From NCBI GenBank assembly GCA_946480925.1, contig CAMLLU010000009.1:57394-121393 (forward strand): 64,000 bases of DNA. Direction: 5' to 3'. Each line of letters starts with the position of its first letter. Position 1 is the stretch's first letter. This stretch comes from an uncultured Rivibacter sp. (GTDB lineage Bacteria; Pseudomonadota; Gammaproteobacteria; Burkholderiales; Burkholderiaceae). A model generated the notes under the pieces. The model made no database searches, was not told where the DNA came from, and saw only the letters and a program-made list of their open reading frames with translations. The position numbers and the translations under genes are program-made. Shown piece by piece: positions 53,022-61,923 of the stretch.

Positions 53022-54763
53022 AGCGCCTTGCATTCGCCGCGTTCACCTGTGCGCTGGCCTGCGCTCTGCAGGCCTGTGGTACCGCAGCGACCGCACCCGC
53101 GGCGGGCATCCAGGTCAACCAGGTCGGCTTCCTGCCGGGCTCGGCCAAATGGGCGGCCGTGCCGGAAACGGCCGTGGGCACTTACAGCATCGTCGAAGCG
53201 AACAGCGGCCGCGTGGCCTACCGCGGTGCACTGTCACCGGCACGGCGCTGGGAGCCCGCACAGGAGACGCTGCGCCTGGCGGACTTCTCGTCCTTCACCA
53301 CCCCGGGGGAATATCGGGTGCACGTCGATGGCCTGCCGGATTCGCCGCGCTTCGCGATCGCGCCTGGCGCCTACGCGGGCCTCAATGCCGCGGCGATCCG
53401 CGCGTTCACGTACAACCGCGCGAGCATCGAGCTGAAACCCGGGCACGCGGGGGCGTGGGCGCGGCCCGCAGGCCACCCCGACACGAGCGTGCTCGTGCAT
53501 GCCTCGGCCGCCGGCCCCGGTCGGCCGGAGGGCGCGGTGATCTCGGCACCCAAGGGCTGGTACGACGCGGGCGACTACAACAAGTACGTCGTCAACTCCG
53601 GCATCACGACGTACACGCTGCTTGCCGCCTACGAGCACTTCCCGGCGTTCTTCCAGCACCAGTCGTTGAACCTCCCCGAAAGCGGCAACGGCCTGCCCGA
53701 CCTGCTGAACGAGGTGCTGTGGAACCTCGAATGGATGCTGGCGATGCAGGATCCGGCCGACGGCGGCGTGTACCACAAGCTCACGAACAAGGGCTTCGAC
53801 GGGGTGGTGATGCCGCACCAGGCCAACAGCGAGCGCTACGTGGTCATGAAGGGCACCGCGGCGACGCTCGATTTCGCGGCGGTGATGGCACAGGCGAGCC
53901 GTGTGTTCGCGCCGTTCGAGGCGCAGCGCCCCGGCCTTTCGGCGCGCATGCTGGCAGCGGCGAAGGCAGCCTGGGGCTGGGCTCGCAAGCATCCGGCGGT
54001 CGCGTATCGGCAGCCCGGCGACGTCCACACCGGCGGCTACGACGACAGCGAGTTCGGCGACGAGTTCGCCTGGGCCGCGGCCGAGCTGTACGTGACCACG
54101 CGCGACGAGACCTACCTCGCGGCGCTGAAGCTGCCGTCGCTGCCCGTCGAGGTGCCCGGCTGGCCGAACGTCGGCTCGCTGGCGTGGGTCACGCTGGCGC
54201 AGCACCGCGGCCAGCTCGCGTCGGCGGCCGACCGTACCCTGGTCGAGGGCCGCATCGCCGGGCTCGCCTCGAAACTGGCTGACGCATGGCAGCAGTCGGC
54301 ATACCGCGTCGCGATGGGGGACCGTGACTTCATCTGGGGCAGCAGCGCAGTCGCGCTGAACCAGGCGCTGATGCTCATCCAGGGCTATCGCCTCACCGGC
54401 GAGCGCCGCCAGCTCGACGCCGCTCAGGCAGCACTGGACTTCGTGCTGGGCCGCAACGCGACCGGCTCGTCGATGGTCACCGGCTTCGGCGAACGTTCAC
54501 CGCGCGACCCGCACCATCGCCCGTCAGGGGCGGACGGCGTCGACGATCCGGTGCCGGGCTTCATCGTCGGCGGCCCGCACGCCAACCAGGGTGACGCCAA
54601 GGATTGCCCGAGGCCGTATCCGTCGAAGGCACCCGCGAAATCGTGGCTCGACCATTTCTGCAGCTACACGACCAACGAGGTCGCGATCAACTGGAATGCG
54701 CCGCTGGTCTACGTGAGCGCGGCCCTGCAGGTGCTGACGCCGGGCCCTGCGGAGCGACGATGA
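53018..54763 (+). CDS. GH9 lipoprotein (endo-glucanase or cellodextrinase)
   Basis: This GH9 enzyme of 581 residues belongs to a branch different from the other two. It has a lipoprotein signal MKRLAFAAFTCALACALQAC (Cys about 20), a short Ig-like domain (IQVNQVGFLPGSAKWAAV) and the barrel with GWYDAGDYNKYVVN (Asp pair near 184) and TTNEVAINWNAPLVYV near the end with the acid Glu (about 554). The form resembles CelD/Cel9A cellodextrinases of Gram-negative loci. Membrane anchoring puts it in the periplasm or on the surface, where it would shorten backbone fragments. It is the last gene of the plus-strand operon, converging on the TonB receptor gene 24 bases away. Confidence 0.9.
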   Translation: MKRLAFAAFTCALACALQACGTAATAPAAGIQVNQVGFLPGSAKWAAVPETAVGTYSIVEANSGRVAYRGALSPARRWEPAQETLRLADFSSFTTPGEYRVHVDGLPDSPRFAIAPGAYAGLNAAAIRAFTYNRASIELKPGHAGAWARPAGHPDTSVLVHASAAGPGRPEGAVISAPKGWYDAGDYNKYVVNSGITTYTLLAAYEHFPAFFQHQSLNLPESGNGLPDLLNEVLWNLEWMLAMQDPADGGVYHKLTNKGFDGVVMPHQANSERYVVMKGTAATLDFAAVMAQASRVFAPFEAQRPGLSARMLAAAKAAWGWARKHPAVAYRQPGDVHTGGYDDSEFGDEFAWAAAELYVTTRDETYLAALKLPSLPVEVPGWPNVGSLAWVTLAQHRGQLASAADRTLVEGRIAGLASKLADAWQQSAYRVAMGDRDFIWGSSAVALNQALMLIQGYRLTGERRQLDAAQAALDFVLGRNATGSSMVTGFGERSPRDPHHRPSGADGVDDPVPGFIVGGPHANQGDAKDCPRPYPSKAPAKSWLDHFCSYTTNEVAINWNAPLVYVSAALQVLTPGPAERR

Positions 54764-54787
54764 CCTTGTCGTGCCGCGACGCGGCGC

Positions 54788-57250
54788 CTACAGCACGTAA
54801 CCCAGCGTCAAGCCGACGTTGCGCCCCGGCACCAGCGGCACGTACTCGGAGTTGTTCGTAGGCTGGTAGAGCCGCCGGTCGAAGAGGTTCTGGACGAACA
54901 GGCCGAACGACCAGTGCCGTTCCCGATGCATCCACGATAGGTTGACTTGCGCGCCGCCCGGTATACGCAGCGGTGCGAACAGGCCGCCGGGCGCCGTGGC
55001 CCAGCTGCCGGACTGTGCGCGCACGCCTGCGCCGAGGCTCGTGCCGTTGAACCCTTCATCGGACGACAGCCGATAGTTGAGCAGCAAGTGCATCGAGCGC
55101 TCCGGCGTTCCACACCCAGGCTGCCAGCGCGGTGCGGCGTCGAGCCCGGCGAAATTCAGCGAATGCGTGCGCATCACGTTGACCCCGAACGAGACGTCCA
55201 GCGACGCTCCAGCACGCCCGGACAGCTCCACCTCAAAACCCGTCGAGTTCTTGCCTGGCAACACGTCTGGTTGACGGCCTTCTTCGTTGAGGTGCGTGAC
55301 ATTGCGTTGCTGCAGCCGGTAGGCTTCGAGCGTGAGTGCCAGTTCACCGTCTTGCAGATCGAACTTCGCACCCGCCTGCTGCTGGCGTGTCTGGCTTGGA
55401 GCGACGTAGAGCCCATTGAACAGTTGACCGGCAAGGCCAGTCGCATTGATGGTGGCTTGCGCCCCCGCATAGACCGTGACGTCCGGCAGCAGACGCCAGG
55501 TTGCGCCCACGTCCCAGTTGCGGCCGGAGAACTTCGAGTCCCACCCGCCGTGGCTCTCGGTATATCGGGCGTGGCGCAGCGCCAGTCGCACGGTTGCGTC
55601 GTCGATGCGCAGGTGGTCCTGCAGCAGGGTGCCTTGTTCCGACACCTTGGTCGGTGACAAGTCAATGGCGTCGAGGCTGCCGAACCCGGGGGCATCCGAC
55701 AGTGGTGTCTGGCCCGGCACGAAGGTCTGAGGGTTGACGTACCAGCCCGCGGACACATACCGCGTTGCGGTGCGCTGCGTCTGCACGTCGGCACCCAGCA
55801 GCAGCTTGTGTTTCACCCGGCCGGTCTGCAGGTCTGCGAGCAGGCTTGCGCGCCCGGCTCGGCCGCGGGCCTGGACGGCCCGGCGCTCCATGCCCGCCAT
55901 CCAGAACGCGTCGTTGTAGTGATGGTCGGTTGCATCGAACTCGGCGTGCTCGGCCCGTGCCTGGGTACGAACGCGCCAGCGATCCGACAACCGCCAGACG
56001 GCATCCAGCTCCGCGTCGTCGATGCGGGTGTACAGGCCGTCATCCCTGGAGACCGGCACTTCCTCCTCTGACGAGATCTCGTAGGCGTGGCCGCCATCAC
56101 CCATGCGGACCCTGGCCATGCCGGGCGGCACTTCACGTCGATGCTCGCGCTGCAGCGTGAGCGTGGCGATGTGGCTCTCGGAGCGATGGCTCATGCTGCC
56201 CAGCACCCCGTCTGAGTGGGACGGGGCATAGCGACTCTCGTCGCCGCGGCTGCGCGTGCCGTAGCTCACCAGCCGCCACAGGGTCCGCGCATCGCCTCCG
56301 CCCAGATCTGCGGTGGTACGCAATGAGCCGTCATTGCGGGACTCGACCTGCAACGTGGCTTCCGACTTTTGACCTGGCACGGGGCGTTTGCGTACCACGT
56401 TGATCACGCCGCCCCGGCCTTCTTCCCCCGCGATGCCGCCCACCACGCCGCTCGGTCCCTTGACGACTTCTATGCGCTCGATGGAGGCGCTGTCCAGCGG
56501 GAGAACGCTGCGCATCGATGTGAGCCCCGACAGCGAGAACTGCGCCGGAAATCCGCGCACCTTCGCGGGTGGTGCCTGCATCCAGTTGCTGCCGAAGGCA
56601 CTCACGCCGGTTGCGAAGCCGAGCGCTTCCAACTGCGTCCGCACCCGTGCGGCGGTGATCATGTCTCGCGTCACCACCGACAGGGCCTGAGGCACCTGCG
56701 AGAGCGGCGTGTCGCTCAATGTGGCCGCGTCGCTGGAAGACGCCGCGAATCCGCTTTCGGGCTTCTCGAAATCAAGCTCCGCCTTGCCCTGGATGATCAC
56801 CCTTTGCAGCTCGACGGTCTGAGGCACGGGGGCGCTTTCCGGCGGGGGCGTCTCGCTCGTCTTGTCGCCTTCGGCTGCTGCCGTGGTGGCGAGCGACGAA
56901 TCGCCGCGATCTGCGCGCCGCACGGCGACGATGCCATCGGCCGAGATCTCTGCAGTGAGGTTGCCATTGCGCAGCGCTTGCTGCAGCGCTTCACCCAGCG
57001 TGTAGCGGCCGCGCAGCGGTGTGATTTGCAGCCCTTCGACCAGGCTCGGGTGGAACGAAATGATGACGCGGTAGCGACGCCCGATCTCGAGCAGCGCATC
57101 GGCCATCGTGGTGCCGGCGAGGTCGAGGTCCGCGGTGGCGGGCCGCTCCAAGGCAGTCGCTGCAGAGGTGCCTTGAGCCAGCAGGGTCGCCAGGGTCAGC
57201 CTGGTCACGAGGCGGCCGATCGGCCTGCGGCGTTGTCGTTCGGTTTTCAA
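54788..57250 (-). CDS. TonB-dependent receptor with N-terminal STN domain
   Basis: This outer-membrane receptor has 820 residues. The in-frame start can only be a TTG at 57250, preceded by CAGGGA, because a stop lies six codons upstream; a GTG at residue 15 is the alternative. After the signal (LTLATLLAQGTSA) comes an STN domain (ADALLEIGRRYRVIISFHP, YTLGEALQQAL), residues about 40-115, which in FecA/FpvA-type transducers contacts an anti-sigma factor. Next come a plug of the siderophore-receptor type (LSQVPQALSVVTRDMI, IERIEVVKGPSGVVGG) and a barrel ending in LTLGYVL. No sigma/anti-sigma pair is seen beside it. The cargo could be a ferric siderophore or a glycan; the sequence type favours the former. 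Confidence 0.88.
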   Translation of the reverse strand: MKTERQRRRPIGRLVTRLTLATLLAQGTSAATALERPATADLDLAGTTMADALLEIGRRYRVIISFHPSLVEGLQITPLRGRYTLGEALQQALRNGNLTAEISADGIVAVRRADRGDSSLATTAAAEGDKTSETPPPESAPVPQTVELQRVIIQGKAELDFEKPESGFAASSSDAATLSDTPLSQVPQALSVVTRDMITAARVRTQLEALGFATGVSAFGSNWMQAPPAKVRGFPAQFSLSGLTSMRSVLPLDSASIERIEVVKGPSGVVGGIAGEEGRGGVINVVRKRPVPGQKSEATLQVESRNDGSLRTTADLGGGDARTLWRLVSYGTRSRGDESRYAPSHSDGVLGSMSHRSESHIATLTLQREHRREVPPGMARVRMGDGGHAYEISSEEEVPVSRDDGLYTRIDDAELDAVWRLSDRWRVRTQARAEHAEFDATDHHYNDAFWMAGMERRAVQARGRAGRASLLADLQTGRVKHKLLLGADVQTQRTATRYVSAGWYVNPQTFVPGQTPLSDAPGFGSLDAIDLSPTKVSEQGTLLQDHLRIDDATVRLALRHARYTESHGGWDSKFSGRNWDVGATWRLLPDVTVYAGAQATINATGLAGQLFNGLYVAPSQTRQQQAGAKFDLQDGELALTLEAYRLQQRNVTHLNEEGRQPDVLPGKNSTGFEVELSGRAGASLDVSFGVNVMRTHSLNFAGLDAAPRWQPGCGTPERSMHLLLNYRLSSDEGFNGTSLGAGVRAQSGSWATAPGGLFAPLRIPGGAQVNLSWMHRERHWSFGLFVQNLFDRRLYQPTNNSEYVPLVPGRNVGLTLGYVL

Positions 57251-57434
57251 GGCATCCCTGGGGCATCAGGCGAATCGAAGAGTCGTCCGAGGCTTTTCGA
57301 GACGAGCTGTGATCGCACCTCTTCATGATCAATGCCTCCTTGGCCGCATGTTTGACCCTTGGATGATCAATTCATTGCGACGCCCGCGAGCGGCCGCACC
57401 GCCCAAGCCGACCGGCGTTGGCGCAATGGCGCCA
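57251..57434. other. Gap upstream of the STN receptor with ATGATCAAT direct repeats
   Basis: No ORF is supported in these 184 bases. ATGATCAAT occurs at 57325-57333 and again at 57363-57371, 38 bases apart start to start. Each contains the palindrome TGATCA. They lie 75-120 bases upstream of the receptor start and could be regulator half-sites. No Fur-like box and no convincing -35/-10 pair was seen. Confidence 0.35.
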
Positions 57435-58709
57435 TCAACGCAAGGGCGTGCCGCCGGCTTGCCAGTGGCTGATGGTCTTGCCGACCAGGTTGCCGCCGTC
57501 CGTTTCGGGCGTGGTCTGCTCGTGCTGCCCTGCGCCGAACAGCAGCGCCGCCACGTGCGAGCCCGCCACGTCGTCCAGGTGCGAGAACAGGTAGTCCACG
57601 CGGTTGTCCTTCCAGTGGTTGGTGGTGTTGTCCTGCGCTGCGTTGCCCAGCGGGATCTGCCACATCACGGTGGGCTTGCCCACGGTTTCGGCCAGCGTCT
57701 TGCTCCAGGCCAGGTAGGCTGCGGCTTTCTGGTCGTCCCACCAGCGGTCCTGGCCTTGTGCGCTGTACCAGCCGGCATCGCGGTCGGAAGGGTCGGTGGC
57801 GATGAAGTCGCCGTCGCCCGCGCCCAGGGCCAGCATGTACCGGCCTGTTTCCTCGCCGTTGCCACTGGCCATGTAGTTCCACGGCGAGGCGTGCAGGCCC
57901 ACCGACACGCTCGGTGCGTATTTGCGGGCCATGGCGATCATGCAGCGGGCCAGGCCTGCGGCGCTGTTCTCGTGCGAGGCGCAGTCGGTGGGGTTGGCCG
58001 CCTTCACCTGCGCGGGCACCGCATGCGGATCGCTGTTGACGCTGCGCACGAAGCCCCAGAGGTCCGGCTCGATGTGAAGCATCACGCGTGCGTTGCCGAT
58101 CGTCTGCAGCAGGAAGCGCCAGTCGTCGAGGTAGCGCGCGAGGACGGTGGTGTTGTTCATCGCGGCCACCTCCTGCGCTCCTTCGACCCCGCCCGAGCCG
58201 GTGAGGAAGGTGTAGTAGGTGAACATCGGCAGCCGCGGGCGTGATGCGTTCTGCCAGGTCGCCGCTGCGTTCTGGCTCATGTGGTACTTCACGTACTGGC
58301 CCGGCGGCTGGGAACGGTCCTGCCAGCAGCCCCACCATGACGTGCAGGCATCCGGGCAGGCCTTGAGGCACGCCGCCTCGGGGAGCGTGTTGCTGGCCAG
58401 GTAGGCGTAGCGCACGTCGAAAGGCGCAGAGGCTGCGGTCGCGTCGTCCATCTGCGCGCCGACCAGCAGCTTGTTGCTGCCCATGAAGCTCGTGAAGACG
58501 CTGCCCGTCGTCGAGCCCGTGCCGCCACTGGTGCCGGTGCCGGTGCTGCCTCCGCCGGTTGTTCCCGTGGTGCTGCCGGTGCTGGCAGCGTCAGCAGCCG
58601 GGGCGCTGCTGGAAGCGGGGGAGCTGCCACCTCCACAGCCGGACAACCCAGCCAGGGTCGCTGACAGCACGGTCACCGCCAGGAAGGGGGAGAGGTATCG
58701 ATTCATCAT
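57435..58709 (-). CDS. Secreted lipoprotein of unknown family, possible glycosidase
   Basis: This 424-residue protein is taken from the ATG at 58709 (MMNRYLSPFLAVTVLSATL), which gives a lipobox LSGC and a Gly/Ser/Thr-rich tether up to about residue 75. The folded part has repeated Cys (CLKACPDACTSWWGC), then TWQNASRPRLPMFTYYTFL, MLHIEPDLWGFV, VGLHASPWNYM, FIATDPSDRDAGWY and KPTVMWQIPLGN. Acidic residues at strand ends (IEPD, TDPSD) and many Trp resemble a TIM-barrel glycosidase, but I recognise no named family. It lies between the STN receptor and the divergent pectate lyase. A carbohydrate-active role is inference from that layout. Confidence 0.75.
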   Translation of the reverse strand: MMNRYLSPFLAVTVLSATLAGLSGCGGGSSPASSSAPAADAASTGSTTGTTGGGSTGTGTSGGTGSTTGSVFTSFMGSNKLLVGAQMDDATAASAPFDVRYAYLASNTLPEAACLKACPDACTSWWGCWQDRSQPPGQYVKYHMSQNAAATWQNASRPRLPMFTYYTFLTGSGGVEGAQEVAAMNNTTVLARYLDDWRFLLQTIGNARVMLHIEPDLWGFVRSVNSDPHAVPAQVKAANPTDCASHENSAAGLARCMIAMARKYAPSVSVGLHASPWNYMASGNGEETGRYMLALGAGDGDFIATDPSDRDAGWYSAQGQDRWWDDQKAAAYLAWSKTLAETVGKPTVMWQIPLGNAAQDNTTNHWKDNRVDYLFSHLDDVAGSHVAALLFGAGQHEQTTPETDGGNLVGKTISHWQAGGTPLR

Positions 58710-59002
58710 GCGGGGCATCCAACGAGGTTGTGTGTTCCTGTGGCGGCCTTGTCGGGTGCCGACGTTCCTCGTCACCCTCCTGCCGCTGGACGCGGCGATC
58801 ATCGGGGATGCCCTTGCCCAATGCATGACCAGGCAACGACGAAACGAAGTCGTTCCCGCGGCAGTCGCCAACCCCTCGTCGGGGGCGCTCAATCAGCAGA
58901 GTGCTGTGAAAGGTTCGCGCGGCTGGCGCGAAACGTCGCCCAGCGCCTGACGCCGGACAAGAATTGACGCGGGTTTCGCCTTGCCGCGCCGGGTCGTCGT
59001 GG
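58710..59002. other. Divergent intergenic region, no gene
   Basis: No gene was found. The region separates the unknown lipoprotein from the pectate lyase. GCGCGGCTGGCGCGAAAC near 58918 can form a small hairpin. I see no further copy of the xylR operator. The regulatory content lies to the right, at 59003-59046. Confidence 0.4.
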
Positions 59003-59022
59003 CATCGTCATGGATGACGATG
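59003..59022. promoter_or_regulatory. 20-bp near-perfect palindrome upstream of the sigma-54 promoter
   Basis: CATCGTCAT and ATGACGATG form 9-bp perfect arms around GG. The site ends nine bases before the -24 box of the promoter at 59032. It is a probable dimer-binding site for an unknown regulator; distance favours a repressor or co-regulator over a distant enhancer-binding protein. Confidence 0.55.
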
Positions 59023-59031
59023 TGTGGAATG

Positions 59032-59046
59032 TGGCACATCCCTTGC
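59032..59046 (+). promoter_or_regulatory. Sigma-54 (-24/-12) promoter for the pectate lyase
   Basis: TGGCACATCCCTTGC has the invariant GG and GC at correct spacing and matches the TGGCAC-N5-TTGC consensus in all fixed positions. Transcription should start near 59058, leaving a leader of about 70 bases before the ATG at 59130. The activating enhancer-binding protein is not in the window. Confidence 0.65.
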
Positions 59047-59129
59047 GGCGTTTTCCACAGCGCGTGCGTGCCACCACCTGCAGCGGGTCGGCAGCGCGAT
59101 ACGGCACGAAGCCAACCTCCAACAGAACC

Positions 59130-60458
59130 ATGAACAGAACCTCCCATCTCGCCCTCCTGTTTGCCACCGTGAGCCTGCTTGCGGCATGCGGCGGCTCGGA
59201 CAGCGACAACACCAACACGGCAGCGCAGTCGTCGTCACCGACGCCGGTTCCCAGCACGACCCCCGCACCAACGCCTGCGCCAACCCCTGTATCGACGTCC
59301 GCACCAACGCCTGTACCGACCCCTGCACCCACCCCTGCACCCCCCCCTGCGTCAACGCCCGCACCGACACCGGCGCCAACGCCGACTCCGGCGCCCACAC
59401 CGACGCCCACATCCACGCCTGCACCGACCCCCGCACCCAGCACCAACAGCGGCGGCTTCGCCGGCACCGTGACGGGCGGCGGCTCAGCCACCCCGGTGGC
59501 GGTCACCACCGCTGCGCAGATGCAGGCGGCCATCGACGCGTATTCGGGCACCGGCGGCCTCGTCATCCGCTACAGCGGCAGCTTCGACTTCGCGACCATT
59601 CCAGATCCCTGCGCGCAGTGGCAGAAGGCGGCCGGCGCCATCGTCGAGATCAAGAACAAGAGCAACGTCACCATCGAAGGCACCAATGGCTCCGCGGCCA
59701 ACTTCGGGCTCGCCGTCAAGGGGGGGGCCACGAACATCATCATCCGCAACATGACCATCGGCTTGCTGCCCGGCTCCATCGATGCGATCGGCATCGAAGG
59801 GCAGGGCGGCAAGTTCCCTGGCTACATCTGGGTCGACCACAACACGCTGTTCAGCAGCCTGCAGGAGTGTTCGGGCGCCGGTGACCTGGAGTTCGACGGC
59901 CTGGTCGACAGCAAGGCGGGTTCGCACCACATCACGTACTCGTACAACCATCTGCACGACCACCACAAGGTCGGGCTGATCGGCTCGAGCGACAGCGACA
60001 TCAGTGATCGCTACATCACCTTCCACCACAACGTCTACCAGGACATCGGATCGCGCGTGCCGCTGCAGCGCGGTGGCTACACGCACCTCTACAACAACCT
60101 GTACACCGGCATCACCGTTTCCGGCCCGAACATCCGCATGGGCGGCTACTCGCTCATCGAAGGCAACTACTTCGAGAACACCAAGAACCCGGTGACCTCG
60201 CGTGACAGCCCGGCCATCGGCTACTGGGAGCTGCGGAACAACAACATCCAGAGCCCGGCCGACTTCACCACCTACGGCATCACGTGGACGGCGAGCTCGT
60301 CATCACCGTCGCGCAATGCCGACGACTGGACCACCACTGCCACGTTCCCGGTGAACATTCCGTATGCCTACACGGTGCATGCGCCGGCCTGCGTGAAGTC
60401 GAAGCTGTCGACCGTGGCCGGGGCAGGGAAGGGGCTGGCGACGCTGACCTGCAACTGA
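59130..60458 (+). CDS. PL1 pectate lyase lipoprotein with Pro/Thr linker
   Basis: This enzyme cleaves polygalacturonate by beta-elimination with calcium. It has 442 residues. The ATG at 59130 gives a signal with lipobox LLAAC (Cys about 20) and a long Pro-Thr linker at about 35-108. The right-handed beta-helix has [11 protein letters not shown] (vWiDH motif), [39 protein letters not shown] and [20 protein letters not shown] with the catalytic Arg region, then NNLYTGI and EGNYFEN. The DHHK.GLIG and R.P..R pattern is usual for PL1. The linker mirrors that of the GH9 lipoprotein at 28641. It is driven by a sigma-54 promoter and ends in a strong terminator. Confidence 0.93.
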   Translation: MNRTSHLALLFATVSLLAACGGSDSDNTNTAAQSSSPTPVPSTTPAPTPAPTPVSTSAPTPVPTPAPTPAPPPASTPAPTPAPTPTPAPTPTPTSTPAPTPAPSTNSGGFAGTVTGGGSATPVAVTTAAQMQAAIDAYSGTGGLVIRYSGSFDFATIPDPCAQWQKAAGAIVEIKNKSNVTIEGTNGSAANFGLAVKGGATNIIIRNMTIGLLPGSIDAIGIEGQGGKFPGYIWVDHNTLFSSLQECSGAGDLEFDGLVDSKAGSHHITYSYNHLHDHHKVGLIGSSDSDISDRYITFHHNVYQDIGSRVPLQRGGYTHLYNNLYTGITVSGPNIRMGGYSLIEGNYFENTKNPVTSRDSPAIGYWELRNNNIQSPADFTTYGITWTASSSSPSRNADDWTTTATFPVNIPYAYTVHAPACVKSKLSTVAGAGKGLATLTCN

Positions 60459-60513
60459 GGCGCCTGCAACCAGGGGCGTGGCCCCAGCCACGTCCTTTGC
60501 GGGAAGAAAGAAC

Positions 60514-60547
60514 AACGGGTTGGCACCGCAAGGTGCCAACCCGTTTT
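60514..60547 (+). terminator. Intrinsic terminator after the pectate lyase
   Basis: A 14-bp perfect stem (AACGGGTTGGCACC and its complement) with loop GCAA is followed by TTTT. Read from the other strand it is followed by a T-rich stretch (TGTTCTTTCTT), so it can also end the convergent oxalate transcript. Confidence 0.88.
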
Positions 60548-60628
60548 GCTGTGTGCCTCGCGCGCCTCACGCGCTTCACTCTCCTCACGCGCATCGAGCC
60601 GCGTGCGCAGGCCTGAGGCGTTCCTTTC

Positions 60629-61897
60629 TCAGATCACGCCCACCGCGTGGAACGTGGCGATCGTGTCGGCGTCGTAGCCGAGCTCGGCCAGCACCTGGTC
60701 GGAGTGTTCACCCAGCAGCGGCGAGGCCGTGACTTCGGGCTTCAGGTCCGAGAACTTGATCGGGCTGCCGATGGTGAAGTAGCTGCCGCGCACCTTGTGT
60801 GGCACCTCCACGATCGAGCCGCTCTTGCGCAGCGACTCGTCGCGCAGCAGCTCGTACATCGAAAGCACCGGAGCGCAAGGGATGTCGTGCTTGCGGAAGA
60901 TGTCGACCGCCTCGTACTTGGTCTTGTCCTTGATGAAGTCCTCGATGGTCGCGAAGATCTTCTCGATGTGCGGCTGGCGGGCCTTGGCCGTCGTGTAGGC
61001 CGGGTCGGTCTTCCATTCCGGCTTGCCCAGCGCGTCGCAGATCGGCTCCCAGGCGTGGCCCTGCACGGTGAAGTAGATGTAGGCGTTGGGGTCGGTCTCC
61101 CAGCCCTTGCACTTCAGGATCCAGCCCGGCTGGCCGCCGCCGCCGGCGTTGCCGCCGCGCGGCGTCACCTTGCTGGCGAAGGCTTCCATCTCGTGCGGGT
61201 ACTGGGGGTACTCCTCGAGGTAGCCCACGCGCTCCAGGCGCTGCTGGTCGCGCATCTTCACGCGGCACAGGTTCAGCACCGCGTCCTGCATCGACACGGC
61301 CACCTTCTGGCCCTTGCCGGTCTTCTGCTTGCCGATGTAGGCCGTGAGGATGCCGATGGCCAGGTGCATGCCGGTGTTGGAGTCGCCCAGGGCGGCCGCC
61401 GAGATGGTCGGCTCCGAGTTCTCGCCCTTCCACCAGCCGGTGGTGGAGGCGGCGCCGCCGGCGCACTGCGCGACGTTCTCGTAGACCTTCAGGTCCTCGT
61501 AGTGGTGGCCCTCGCTGAAGCCCTTGACCGAGGCCAGGATCATCCCGGGGTTGAGCTTCTGGATGTATTCCCACGTGAAGCCCATGCGGTCCAGCGCGCC
61601 GGGGCCGAAGTTCTCGACCATCACGTCCGAGCGCCGGATCAGCTCCTCCAGCACCTTCTTCCCGTCGGGCTTCTTGGTGTCCAGCGTCAGCGAGCGCTTG
61701 TTGCTGTTGAGCATCGTGAAGTACAGCGCGTCGGCATCGGGGATGTCGCGCAGCTGGCTGCGGGTGACGTCGCCGGCGCCGGGGCGCTCGACCTTGATCA
61801 CGTCGGCGCCGAACCAGGCCAGCAGCTGCGTGCATGCGGGGCCGGCCTGAACGTGGGTGAAATCGATGATGCGGAGGCCTTCGAGGGGCTTGCTCAT
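60629..61897 (-). CDS. frc: Formyl-CoA:oxalate CoA-transferase
   Basis: Class III CoA-transferase that moves CoA from formyl-CoA to oxalate, giving oxalyl-CoA in the cytoplasm. It has 422 residues (Oxalobacter enzyme 428). Marks are [54 protein letters not shown] with the catalytic Asp near 171, and the glycine loop NAGGGGQPG near 255. AGGAG precedes the start. It follows oxc by 26 bases and shares its promoter. The pair drives oxalate decarboxylation to CO2 and formate. Confidence 0.96.
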   Translation of the reverse strand: MSKPLEGLRIIDFTHVQAGPACTQLLAWFGADVIKVERPGAGDVTRSQLRDIPDADALYFTMLNSNKRSLTLDTKKPDGKKVLEELIRRSDVMVENFGPGALDRMGFTWEYIQKLNPGMILASVKGFSEGHHYEDLKVYENVAQCAGGAASTTGWWKGENSEPTISAAALGDSNTGMHLAIGILTAYIGKQKTGKGQKVAVSMQDAVLNLCRVKMRDQQRLERVGYLEEYPQYPHEMEAFASKVTPRGGNAGGGGQPGWILKCKGWETDPNAYIYFTVQGHAWEPICDALGKPEWKTDPAYTTAKARQPHIEKIFATIEDFIKDKTKYEAVDIFRKHDIPCAPVLSMYELLRDESLRKSGSIVEVPHKVRGSYFTIGSPIKFSDLKPEVTASPLLGEHSDQVLAELGYDADTIATFHAVGVI

Positions 61898-61923
61898 GGT
61901 TCGCTCCTAAGGTGAAAGACGGG

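Noticed and set aside
59230..59445. Repetitive Pro/Thr-coding tract considered as a CRISPR-like or tandem repeat
   Set aside because: Units vary in sequence and length and keep frame as a protein linker of the pectate lyase; there are no spacers.
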